This document shows, piece by piece, positions 47,177-57,788 of a stretch of 64,000 nucleotides of DNA. The DNA lies in assembly GCA_032988195.1 (NCBI GenBank), contig JANTQE010000030.1, positions 342,404 to 406,403 on the forward strand. Reading direction: 5' to 3'. The notes beneath the pieces were generated by a model that saw only the letters and a program-made list of their open reading frames with translations, was not told where the DNA came from and made no database searches. How positions within the stretch are numbered: position 1 is the first letter of the stretch; the number at the start of each line of letters is the position of its first letter. The translations under genes and the position numbers were made by a program. This DNA is from Arachnomyces sp. PD_36 (taxonomy: Eukaryota > Ascomycota > Eurotiomycetes > Onygenales > Arachnomycetaceae).

Positions 47177-47793
47177 CTAGTTACCGAAGTTCGGCAGAGG
47201 TTGCAACCACGAGGGCAACGGGCAGAGGGCACTGCCAGCCACGAATTCCCTCTTAAACTGGTGATATCCCCGCCCAAACGTCATAGATTGACCCCCGCAT
47301 CCGGATTCCCTATATCCATCCCCAGATCGTCAGTGATTTCCACCCGGAAGACAAGATCGAACCGGGCCGGAAAGTTGGCTTGGGTCGAAATACTTACGAG
47401 TAGATAGTACACTCGTCGATGAGAAACACACCATCGATGGGTCTGTTCTGTCTTAGCTGGCGCCAGGGTATAAGGGATGGGTAAGAAATCCAGGTCTCAC
47501 CGAGGTGTCCCTAGTTCAGTGCACTTGTCAAACGGAACGTAATAATCCTCCGGTAGGTCGCCCTCTCCTGATTCCACAGTCTGGTTGAACAATGGCGGTT
47601 AGTACGGAATTTTGTTGGGAGTTAAAGCTTCCCGTGCCCGGGATTGGCTCTTTTATTTGGATACATGGATCTATGGAATGGGTAAGAAACATACTATCAC
47701 AGTCCCTGGACCAGGCAGTTCGGGTTCCTCCCGAGCAAGAACGAGGGGCGTGAAAAGCAGACTTGCTGCCACAAGGATTGTGGAGAATTGCAT
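47177..47793 (-). CDS. Small secreted four-Cys protein, family member A, 118 aa
   Basis: Not a family I recognise. Exons: 47793-47695, 47580-47501, 47442-47398 and 47309-47177 (intron phases 0, 2, 2), giving 118 aa. Exon 1 is essentially the signal peptide (MQFSTILVAASLLFTPLVLA). The mature protein has exactly four cysteines in the contexts FDKCTE, DECTIYS, SGCGGQS and SALCPLP, consistent with two disulfides. It ends PSWLQPLPNFGN. Exon 3 is 45 nt, the same as in both paralogues. A GTATAAAG box lies about 95 bp upstream (47882-47889). Members B and A share long identical stretches in exon 4 (MTF...REF.AGSALCP) and in intron 3 (TTACTGACGATCTGGGG-like), so they are recent duplicates. Likely an effector, antimicrobial or surface-active protein, but this is unproven. 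Confidence 0.82.
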
Positions 47794-48586
47794 AATTCTG
47801 GATTGTAAAGGGAGAGTAGTTTCAGATCGAAATTTTTGTTCCTCACGAAGACTGAGGGCTGGGCAAGGGGCGAGGGAAGAAGGCTTTATACCTCGATTTC
47901 TGAAGTTGGATTGTGGCGGAACTCTCTGCCCTATTGAAAAAGGGGGCTCGGACACCTCCACTACTGCAGGACAGTTCAATCCCGGATTGCATCTCAATTT
48001 TGGGACACTTTCATCAGGTCCCCTCACATGTCCGATTTTCGAGGCGGTGTACGGAGTAGAGCAGATCCCAAATTTTGGATATCCCGCTTTCGTGCAGCCT
48101 TTGAACTTGGGGAATCTCTCAGGGGATTGGCTCCAACCCTTTGATGAATTTGTCTAACAAAGCGCTGCTTTTCGAAAACGAGGGCTAGCGATTCTGGCCC
48201 ACTTGATGCCTGGCCTCTCGGTTGAATCCCGTTATCAAGTTTCTTCCGCGTTTGGGGATCCTTGGCAAGAAGCCTCGCCCGCCCAACATACTATGAACTA
48301 ACTAATACTATTGCTTTTTTCCGATACGTTCACTACTTCAGAAACAATCAGAGAGCTGACGCCGATCATCACAATTCCGACGCCGGCGTTAAACGGTTCT
48401 CTAGAGCTTTCCTCTTCCTCTCCGTGGAGTAGGAAGGCAACCACTTCAGTGCCGGGGGTACACGCGTGATACTCAATTGAGATATCTAAAAACGAGACTA
48501 GATACAGGAGTTGAAATGGAGTCCCCAGAGCTGATGATTTGATAATGAGATCCAGTGCTTCGGACGGTTGAGTTGTCCCGCCAAGC
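47794..48586. other. Spacer between paralogues A and B
   Basis: Contains the TATA-type promoter of member A (GTATAAAG near 47882-47889) and the 3' flank of member B. An open minus-strand frame of about 110 codons (48298-48630) overlaps the last exon of B in another frame and shows no independent support. Confidence 0.5.
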
Positions 48587-49190
48587 TCAAGCTTCAGAGT
48601 TCGCCTCTTCGGGCTTTGGGCAGAGAGCACTGCCAGCTATGAATTCCCTCGAAAACGTGTGGAATCCTGCCTCGAACGTCATGGATTGTCCGTTGCATCC
48701 CGCCTCCCTTGACCACCCCAGATCGTCAGTAACTTATCCACGGGAACATGGGTCGGTTTGGGAGGTTTATGATAATACTTACGAGTAAATGTCGCATGTA
48801 TCCGAGAGAGTGAGTGATTGAATAGCCCTATTTCTTGTTAGATGGTCTGTCTCACGGTATGAGATGAACGACTGATCACGTTGGGTCTTACTTGGGCTCC
48901 CTGAAATCAGCACACTCATCATATACCACCCAAATAGAATCCGGGGGGGGCGGTAGACCGTCGTCACTCTCGGAAACTGGGATCGCGGTCTGAGGAGGAA
49001 AGGGACAATTAGCATTGAACTCCGGTGGAAAAAAAGATGCGCCTCTGATATTGAGTTTTCTTGGGCTGGGGGGAGTTCTTGGGGCGGGCAAGAAACTTAC
49101 CAGCAAGACGCCTGAGCTAGATTGGCCCTGAGCAAGAGGGAGAGACGTAAAAAGCAGGCTTGCTGCAGCGACGATTGCGGAGAATTGCAT
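48587..49190 (-). CDS. Small secreted four-Cys protein, family member B, 117 aa
   Basis: Paralogue of A with identical exon architecture: 49190-49101, 48989-48892, 48827-48783 (45 nt) and 48707-48587. Signal peptide MQFSAIVAAASLLFTSLPLA. Mature cysteines are in YDECADF, SDTCDIYS, AGCNGQS and SALCPKP. The mature N-terminus is longer in acidic/Pro residues (SESDDGLPPPPDSIWVVYDE). The tail is shorter than in A (PKPEEANSEA). The stop-like TAA after CDIYS is part of a GTAAGT donor; reading through it as an intron restores the A-like ending, which is the main support for four exons. A GATAAAAG promoter box lies about 95 bp upstream (49284-49291), at the same distance as in A. Confidence 0.82.
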
Positions 49191-50434
49191 GATTTCTGGT
49201 TTGTGGAGAAGGAGGACTGCTTTGAGGATGATGGGATTCCGATGAAGTATGAGCCAGCTCGAGCCTCGAGAGGGAGAAGGCGGCTTTTATCTCAGGAATT
49301 TCCCTGAAGCCGCTCGCTCGGTCCAGGCGAGAGCTCACTGCCAGTCTGCCAGAGTGGAGCAGCCTGCAGGTCGCTGCAGGACCTGCCCTCGATCACATCC
49401 CATTTTTGAGCTGTCTTTACATGTATAATTTCTTTTGGAGGTCCAATTTTTGAGTCGAGTTCGTTGAAGCCGCTCATCCCGTTTGGTGGATTTGAGATGG
49501 GGCTCAAGAGACACTCGGGAAGAACGAATGATGCCGCTTCTTGGAAGCCCATGCCCGAGTGCTCCTTGCTTGGAGGGATGCATTTGAACAGGTTGTACCT
49601 GCTTGACAAAGGTTTCAGTGACGACGAGAAAGTTGTCACCGCCATCGCTGTCGTCAGTCGATTCTCATGATCTGCAGCGCTAATATATTAGCGCGATCGA
49701 CCTCCATACATACAGGGCTGGATCGGACCAGCCAGAGGTCCAGAGCTAACCAACAACACTTCAGAGATCCATCGTTATCAATTAAAAATCCTTAGCAGCC
49801 ACTGGAAGCAACTGGTAGACAGCCCCCCTGGCCGCCTGGTCACCTTCGACCGAGCCACCTGTCAACCTACAAATTCAACAAAACCCTCGTGAGCAGATTC
49901 ACTCTCCTGACGAGAACTGATTGATGGGCACGCTTATGTACACTTGAGTTACACATCTACGATGCAGCCCAAATTTTATAATTCGGCAAGATCTCACGAC
50001 GAGAGCTTCACAGCTAGCCACGATACAATGCAGCTTTCCAAAGCACAAGAGACAGGTCTGGGTTTCTTGGGCCCCAACACGAAATCGTTCCTTGTCCTAT
50101 CAATCCTCTCCCCCAAATCCAGGTCTCGCACACTGCATCTCTCAGCCTAGCTTTTCTTCATTAAGCCTTGATTTGATGGAGTGTGAACTTACTCGGCTGG
50201 CTGGCTTGCGGAGAAGAGGATAGCTCAGCGATAACCCGCCTTTTTCGTTTTTTCCTGCCCTTTAGGCCCCCTAATTATGTTGATTCTCACCTCCAGGAAG
50301 GACAGCTTTATCAGAACTAACATTCTGAAGAATTCTTTAAGATCACTATGATAAGACTAGATACATGGGACGAGATCGCGTGGCTGCGGAGACTCGCGAT
50401 TTCAAGAAGTGACCTGAAGCTGGGAACGGTCGAG
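49191..50434. other. Spacer between paralogues B and C, with duplicated upstream blocks
   Basis: Holds the promoter of member B. Two blocks upstream of B recur upstream of C: TGCAGGACCTG followed by a TC(G/A)ATCACATC(C/T)C.TTTTTGA stretch (here from about 49375), and CAGGGCTGGATCGGA (here 49713-49727). No fourth gene copy was found between them. Confidence 0.55.
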
Positions 50435-51057
50435 TCATCTTGTCGGACTCCATGAGGGAGGGTCCCAAGCCTTGCAGATGATACTCTGCAGATTCTGTTT
50501 CTCACTAAGTACGTATGCTCCTGTATCGAGTTCGACCCCGTCTCCAACACACTCAGCCTCTCTATACGCCAAATGTCACGTCAGTTATTTTATTCTCAAC
50601 GGGAAAGGATGTAAAGGGAGACTGATCGGGGGGGATGGGTACGGCTTACTCGTAGACAGTACACTCCCCGGAAAAGGACAAAACTCCTTCGTTCCTAGTA
50701 TTTATTAGCTGGTGCTCTGGCTTGGGGGATCGATGCTCAAGATGAGACGCACAAATTCTTTCCGAAGTCATAACACTTTTTAAACGTCACGTAATGCGAA
50801 ATTTGTTGATTATCGGGGCCAATGTAAGTCTGAGCGACGAGATATAGTTAGCACAACAGAGGGTTGACGTTGATTAACAAATCCCTGCCTGGAATATTGG
50901 ATGTTTTTTCCCTCCTTTCGCAGCAGGGATGCTCTGGGGATGCTCTGGGGAAAGTAAATAAACCTACCACTACGGTGTCAGGTACAGGAGGGTCCTGAGC
51001 AAGAGCAAGGGGTGCAAGAAGCAGACTTGCTGCCGCAATAAGCTGAGAGAATAGCAT
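50435..51057 (-). CDS. Small secreted four-Cys protein, family member C, 112 aa
   Basis: The most diverged member. Exons: 51057-50968, 50829-50753, 50694-50650 (45 nt) and 50561-50435, with intron phases 0, 2, 2 as in A and B. Signal peptide MLFSQLIAAASLLLAPLALA. Mature cysteines are in FKKCYDF, GECTVYE, AECVGDG and SIICKAW; spacing in the middle (C-T-V/I-Y-x-x-x-x-C) is preserved even where the rest differs. Intron 2 uses GTGCGT and intron 3 GTAAGC donors. The ending is PPSWSPTR. The upstream region shares two sequence blocks with that of B, and an ATAAATA box lies about 115 bp upstream. Divergence from A and B with conserved architecture suggests an older duplication under retained constraint. 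Confidence 0.8.
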
Positions 51058-54012
51058 GGTTTGTGGTTTGTGGAAGAGCGGGAGTGTTAAGATCGATGAT
51101 TTTTTGAGCCTATTGAAGGAGAATGAGAGTGCTGTCTATCGAGGTCGAGAGATGGGAGAAGAAGATATTTATGTATGTTCATCTGACGACCCGAGTCCAG
51201 AGTCGAAAACTCTCCGCTTGCATGGAAAAGGACCGGTGCCTGCAGGACCTGGGCTCAATCACATCTCGTTTTTGACATGGGATTGAAGACACGCCCCATT
51301 AGGAACCAATAGCGCAGAATGTTTGCAGCACATGAGAAGATGCCCATTTTTAGGAGAACTCCTCGCGAGAAGACTGACTTTTCTAGCGAGCACTAGTTCA
51401 AGAGAAAGAGTGTTGTAACTTGCTGGTGTCGTCGTGGTTGATTGCCCTTCGTCCATTGACCGATCTGCAACGCTAACATAGTAGCTGTCATCCACCTGCA
51501 ACCTGCAGGGCTGGATCGGAGCTTGCCAACACCACCAAGATCCTCTCTCAGACTTTCACTCGACTCTCTCATTGATGACCTTTGATTCTTTGGAGCTAAA
51601 AAAGAATCCTTCAACCAAAACTTGGTTGTGTTCGAGCAAGCTATCTTCAACATGTTAGAATGAAAATGATTTGAGGTGAGTTCCGAGCAGGGCCAACGAA
51701 GAGGGGGCAATCATCTCCCACAATATTTATTCCGGGAAGGAATAACAGGTCTGGCCTTTCTCCGAAATTGGAACCACTCGATTGTCAGCAGTGAAGGCGC
51801 CAACCAAGCGCTGAAAGCGGTCGCTACTCGGCATAAATAGAGTCGAACTCGGTGCAAGGGACATTCCCCAAGGAGATGTCGATATTATTCCTTGGCTCCT
51901 CCAATACAGTTGCTTTGCAAATCCGGCACGACGACGCAATGCACCTCCAACCTCCAAGCAACACGGGGGAAGTTTGAGTTGCTTTATCGATCATTTTCTT
52001 CCCGATCGGTTTCTGCACTCCGCATCTCCCTAATATTGTATTCCTTTAAAAACCGGATTGAATGAATAATGAATCAAGGGAGTGGTTCGGTTCACTCATC
52101 CCATTTCGTCCCAGTCTGTGCTTGTGCTCACTGGAGAATGACCAAACATTTCTCTGGAGCGGGCGGGCTGGAGACAGTCGATTGTGTCAGGCTTTCTTTC
52201 CCTTCGCAACTGCCATCCGACATCATGATATGAAGAACGAAAGCCAATCGATACACGATCAAAGGACATCCAACTCAAACCCGTCTTCAAGAAACACTCT
52301 CTTTCTCAAAAAGTCTGGAATGCGAATGTGGGGAGAGATGATAATGAGATGAGTGAGATGTGCTTGACCCCTAACCGACCAAACGGCATGATGAGTGGGT
52401 CAGCGAGGTGAGCGAACTTTGTGCGTTGCAAAACGGGAAGAGCGCTATTTATGTAGTTTTGATCTTGATTGTGGGAGCAGGGGGAAGGGGGTATTCCGTG
52501 ACCTCCTCTTGGGGAGTCTCCAGGGGAGAGAAGCTGGTAGCTGGAGAGGAAAGGAAGGGAAAGGGATTGTCATTCGAGAATTATCCGGCCGCCGTAGCCG
52601 ATGACTTCCGAGACAGACGCAGCCTATTGCGATGGGTATGGAGAAGGAATGAGTTTCGCCAGATGGATAGTTGGAGTAGATGCTCCATTCGACGGGGGCA
52701 GGTGAAGAGAGTAGAGTGCAAGTTAAGCGACGCCGACGCTTGTCATTTTGGGTTTACCGTCTTGGACGGTAGGTGGAATGAATTGCCTTGAGATAAACGA
52801 GAAGGGAGTCCCCAGTTGATTGTTCAAGCAGAAACGACAGTCCCAAGTCCAACAGCAGGTCGGAGCAGAGGATACCAGCAGAAAAAAGAGCAAATTGCAC
52901 CCTAATTGCCAGACAGGTCACAAAACAAACCAGACTCTAATAACAACCTGAGATAGACGAACTTCCTATTTCCAAACTCCCATCTCAAGAAAAAAAGAGA
53001 AAAAGGAAAGCATGGATCATGCTCCATCCCATGATCATATATAGGAAAAACCCCCAGCTAAAGAAAGGAAGAAGGTCACCAACACACCGCAGCTCCAAAG
53101 CTCGAGGTATTAGAGAAGGGAAGGAGGGAGAAAGGAAGAAGAGAGAGGTTAGGATAAGCTTGGCATCCATCAGCTTTTATGCTTAATAAAGCTGGCTGGC
53201 GCGTGACTTGAGGTTATGCTTTATACCAACCACACTGGCGATAATAGCATTCTTGGGACGAACACTGAGAGTCCTGGCCAACGGACAGGGTAGTGAGGAC
53301 ATGATTGGAAGGAATGTATATACTTTATTTCTTTAGGGTGTTTGTTTATTTGTCTGAGATGCCCCCATCTCCGCAAGATCCCGTTGCTGATTTCTTTCCT
53401 CTCTCCAAGAATCATATACAACACAGATACCAACAGATCTCAACGGTCTCAACATCAACAGGGGCACCAAGGGATATCTAAATTACTTTCCAGAGCTCTT
53501 TCGATAAGAGAGGATGAGGGTAGGGAAGTAAGGTAAGGTGGTGTGAAGGAAATAAATAAATAATGTATAAAAAAAAAGGTCGGACAAAAGAGATATTATA
53601 TGGAGAGAAATGGCCCGTTGAATACGATATGGTATGGTAATCGGGAGCTCGAATCGGGATCGTGTGCGCTTTTTCTTAATTTTGTTTCGTCTCGTCGATT
53701 TCGGGAGATAAAGAGTGCGTCAAACGAGTTCGCGATGCCGAGTGACTTTCCATTCGCTTAGTTCCTTCGATTGGAAATAACGGATCGACTCGAGTTCCGG
53801 TATGCGCCCATTCAATCCAATTCGACTGAGAAGGGGATGTCGCACATCGACCCAACCATGTTGAGACCCAAAAAAGGCAACACACCACCCCGTGCTGCCC
53901 ACGACTACCCAGATAACCACCAAATCGACAACCTCCACCCATGCGTCCACCACTGTCACCAAACCCAACGCCTCATCCACCCTCTGCCCCCTTCAACCCA
54001 CGCGCAACCACC
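51058..54012. other. Intergenic, no gene recognised
   Basis: Left end carries the promoter of member C and blocks duplicated from upstream of B (TGCAGGACCTG at 51241-51251, CAGGGCTGGATCGGA at 51505-51519). The rest has only short frames without motifs. Right end is the 3' flank of the leftward microprotein gene. Confidence 0.5.
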
Positions 54013-54195
54013 CTACTGCTTCGCGGCGCGACGGGCGATCAACTTCCTGTAGAGGAAGAGGCCGAGGAGACCGAAGAAGACGACAAAGACGATACAGAAG
54101 ACAACCATGACACCGACGTTTTCGGAGGGCCAGTTGGAGCCACGGGCGACTAGTTGGTGGACGGACTGGTCCCGGATCATGTTGAGGGCAGGCAT
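54013..54195 (-). CDS. 60-aa single-pass membrane microprotein
   Basis: ATG at 54195, stop at 54013, no intron. The sequence has a polar N-terminus (ALNMIRDQSVHQLVARGSNW), one strong transmembrane helix (VGVMVVFCIVFVVFFGLLGL) and a basic C-terminus (YRKLIARRAAKQ). The basic end after the helix predicts an N-out/C-in tail-anchor-like topology. A short hypothetical protein of this type appears to be widespread in moulds (from memory, not checked). The upstream DNA (54540-54780) is strongly purine/pyrimidine biased, typical of a long 5' UTR. Function unknown; ER, vacuole or plasma membrane location is possible. Confidence 0.75.
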   Translation of the reverse strand: MPALNMIRDQSVHQLVARGSNWPSENVGVMVVFCIVFVVFFGLLGLFLYRKLIARRAAKQ

Positions 54196-55981
54196 TGTGA
54201 TGTGGTGTGTGGGAGAGGAGTAGAGGAGGATGAGGTGTAGTATTGACTTTTTAGTTGAGCTGTAGGAGGGGTTGATGTCAGTAATTTATGGGTGGTTGGT
54301 GTGAGATGAAATAATGATGATTGAATTCAGGGTCATGGGGTCAATTCGATGATTCGGTCGCGTTTCCGAGCTTCTAAAAGTTCATTGAAGACAGAGGCAA
54401 GTATTTTCATCCACTTAATGATATGATGCAGTATCTCATGGCAACAAAGAAGCTGTGGAGAAGCTGTTTGTAGAGCTCTCGCGATCGCAATCGCAATCGC
54501 AAGCTCGGAAAGCGACCACAGAAAACGGAACCGACGGGTAACGATGGACAGGTACTTACGGGTTTAAAGAAGTCAATTGGGAGTAGAGATGGCGGAGACG
54601 AGGGCGCTGGAAGCGATGAAGGAGAGGAGAGAGGAGAGGGAGTATCTGGATCGACCTTGACGCGTTGATGATGAAGAGATGGAGGCAGAAGATGAAAAGA
54701 GAGGGAGAGAGAGAGAGGGAAAAGAAAAGAAGAAAGAGAAGAAAGAGAGAGAGAAAAGGGAATGTCACGAGTGGAGTGTTAGTCAGCGTGGGAGTGACTT
54801 GCTGTTTTGCTGTGGGACAAGTAGTATTCCCGGGTACCTAGGAGTGGGGAAGCTTGTCTTTTTTTTTTCACTGTTTTTTTTCTTTCTTTCTTTGCTTGTA
54901 ACTGTGAAATCTTTGATCTATGAGCGATTAATTGTTGCCCCTGATTGTAGAGAGGAGGACATCCTTCCCATGTCTTTTGAAGAGCTTTTCTTCTCGCTTC
55001 TCCTTCTTCTTCGTCTCTTCGTCTGCCTCTCTTCAACGCCCGAGGCTCTTCCGTTCCTGTTCAACTCTCGTCAAAAGCTTCCATCGTTGCTTGGAATTGG
55101 TGATGGTGATTGGCCTGAAGCTTCTACAGACCAGTGTCAATAATACACACCCATTACATACAACGACAGCTGTAATGTGAAGTTTCCCCCTCATCTCCTG
55201 TATTTTCCAATACCACTACCCATGCGCCAAGGAAAATCCCTCAAATCTCAAATGGCTCAACGGCAATTCCTGGATCGCCAGACATATCTCGAAAAGTGCG
55301 ACGGTGAAGAATGAGGACCTCTCTCTGACTTAAGGGAATATATTTCCGAGGCGAACAAGAATGAGGCAACAGAAGGAGAGATACCGTCCGTTCTGTCCGC
55401 TGGATGCGATCGCAGATACAACGGCCAACTCGGCTCGGTAGGATCGGCATCGCAAGCTTCTTGCACAGAAAGGGGTTTCCGCGGCCGGAACAAACAGAGG
55501 ATCCAGCTATTCTTCTTCCCCCACATCGAAAGAAAAACTTAGAAGCAGAGAAGCAAAAGGATGGAAATTAAACACCCCCATCCTTCTTCTTCTTATCTTC
55601 CACCTCTTCCTTCCATCCCATTCGTGCCGATAGCGAACTGGACAAAGAGATAGTGACAGTGAAAAAGAAACGGAGGAACCGAAAAAGCTTGACCTTTTAT
55701 TACGTGTAATATTACCATCTTTCAGCAACAACCAACAGCCGCCGACATCATCCGTCGACGCATCCGGTTTAGCGCCATCATCGTCCCGTTGCCAAGGCAA
55801 ATCCGTTCTGTGGAGCTCCCCCTCTTAACGTAACAACACTGATTCAACGCTCTTCTATCAAAGCTCAAGCATCATCTTGATTTCGGATTCAACAGAGGGG
55901 TCGGGACCCTTATATAGCTAGTTAGGAGCCCCCTTCTGGGAGGTCAATCTGACACTCCAGGTTCGAACCCACCCGAATCCC
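54196..55981. other. Intergenic with GA-rich tract
   Basis: Holds a purine tract (GAGAGGGAGAGAGAGAGAGG-like, about 54690-54760) upstream of the microprotein gene and a short GCAATC repeat near 54481-54502. An ATG-initiated frame through the purine tract (54679-55143) is low complexity and not credible as a gene. Confidence 0.55.
54676..54760. repeat. GA-rich low-complexity tract
   Basis: The plus strand is almost pure A/G over about 85 bases, mostly GAGA and AAGA units. It is likely a promoter or 5' UTR polypurine:polypyrimidine tract of the leftward microprotein gene (CT-rich on its coding strand). Confidence 0.7.
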
Positions 55982-57788
55982 TCAGAACGTAATAGGGTTA
56001 TAAAACGAAAACCTGTTATCAGGATCATATTTCCGCTTCGCTGCCCTCAACCTCTCCAACCTCCACGGTTCATACCCGTATATTTCTTCCATCCCCTCGT
56101 CTCCGTACGCGTAATTGACGTATGCTGTCGATCGACGATCTGCTTTACCGTTCGCCCAGATCTGACGCGTATTCTTCCCGAATTCGATGGCAGCATCGTC
56201 GAGGGTCGGGTCATCGGGGTACATAACATTGATGGCACTAGTAGGAAGGAGCGTAAGAACCGATACATCGCATGTAGAACACGGACTGCGGAGTACTGGG
56301 CAGTCAAGGGGTGGCGGAACTTGGGGAAGCAATTCAAACTTACGCAAGGATGTTATCTGCTCGATGCGGGAATGCTGAATCCTCTTCCGGTATAGCCTGC
56401 ATCTGAGCTACAGCAAAATTCGCCAACACCACCGCGGATTGATTGAATCGTGGCTCTTGGAGGGTTGTAGCTTTGTAATATTCGAATACCTCTCGTTCGG
56501 TCGTAGTGTTGTATAGTAATAGGCCTTGGGGAGCCTGTACGTGTCTGGACCCCGTTTGACAAACTGGATCCGCTGAGCTGGAACCCGTTCTGCCGGCGAG
56601 CTCGGGGTAAGGTGCGTCACCTTCCTCACGGGATGCGGGTTCCAGTGCATCGAATGGGGCATAAAAGGGCTCGGCCTCTGATTTAGTGCCAGCGTATTGA
56701 AAGCCGAGAATAACGACGGGCTAGATAGGGAGTGGTCAGTCAATTGATTATAGATGAACGGAGAATGTTATACATACATCTGTGGTACTAGCTGACGGAT
56801 ACCAAGCATAGGTCACACTGATAACAACCTCTTTAGGTTGTCTTCCATTTTCGATTTGCTCATTTACTGCGGATATAAAAGCCTCAAGCTTGTCTTGTGT
56901 GTATATATAAGTGGCATAGTACCAGCTCTCGACGGTTTTGCGATGGATCTCTTTTCGAAAACTAGTCACAATTCCGAAGTTATGACCTGCTCCTCGGACT
57001 GCCCACCAAAGATCGGGGTAACTATTCGGGGAGACGACCACCTCGGAGCCATCGGCGAGAACCATATTCATTTCAATGAAACTGTCCAATACTAGACCAT
57101 AGAAGCCCATGTATCGCCCATAACCTCCGCCGAGTCCAGGGCCCACGAGGCCGACACAGCCGCAGCCTCCGGTGGCTGTTTCATTGAGTCAGTCAGGGCA
57201 CTCTCGACTGAGCGAGTTACTTACTAGTCACATATCCGGCATCCCATAGAGGCCCGACTATTCCCTCGGTCCAGACGCCTCCTTGTAGCCGCACGGACTC
57301 TGTGCCCTCGTCGATTTCATACTCCATCAATGTGCCCATGTTGATTCGAAGACCATGCTGCAGCTGTCCTTGAGTCACTGTTGAACCATGACCCCGATTA
57401 ACAGCAAGGAAGGGCAGGTTCACTCTATTAGCGTATCTAACCTGCATCAGATTTGTCAGTTCGTTCAGTCTGAGCGCGTTTAGATTGTAGAGGGACAAAC
57501 AGTTATCGCAACATCGGATTCACACCCGGGATTCACAATTGCCGTAAAAGCAGGGGCTTGAAGAGTGCTATAGCGGGGACTGAGACCCTCAAACTCTGGA
57601 TCACTCTGCGTAATTATCGAAGCGTTGGGCGACAATTGCGGCCCGAGCTCAGTAATAATATCCACCGCTCGTATCCCTACGTTGGTATAGTCATTGCGAA
57701 CAGCACCGAAGGGATAAGGGGCGGCAGTAACAAGTACAAGTCCCTGGAGAAAAGTGGCCAGGAAGAAGCAGCGGGATAAGTGGTGCAT
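55982..57788 (-). CDS. Secreted FAD-binding (BBE/PCMH-type) oxidoreductase, 511 aa
   Basis: Start ATG at 57788; exons 57788-57501, 57441-57225, 57175-56778, 56720-56344 and 56237-55982. A signal peptide (RCFFLATFLQGLVLVTAAP) is followed by the PCMH FAD domain. His114 in VNRGHGS and Cys173/Cys175 in TGGCGCVGLVGPGLGGGYGR sit where bicovalent flavin attachment occurs in berberine-bridge/oligosaccharide-oxidase-like enzymes. DLWWAVRGAGHNFGIVTSF is the family's conserved block. The C-terminal BBE segment ends YGYEPWRLERLRAAKRKYDP-DNRFSF. Intron 1 has a GTTTGT donor. Substrates may be oligosaccharides or a secondary-metabolite alcohol; the sequence does not decide. No biosynthetic backbone gene is nearby. 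Intact. Confidence 0.92.

Noticed and set aside
48298..48630. Minus-strand frame of about 110 codons after secreted-protein member B
   Set aside because: It overlaps the final exon of B in another frame and shows no similarity to A or C. It is more likely 3' UTR.
54679..55143. ATG-started frame of 154 codons in the GA-rich tract
   Set aside because: The first part is pure low-complexity Glu/Lys/Arg from the purine tract and the rest is phenylalanine/leucine runs from T-rich DNA. It is antisense to the likely 5' UTR of the microprotein gene.
55961..55980. Possible tRNA B box (GGTTCGAACCC) near 55961
   Set aside because: The flanking bases do not form a 5-bp T stem, and no A box or acceptor stem can be placed upstream.
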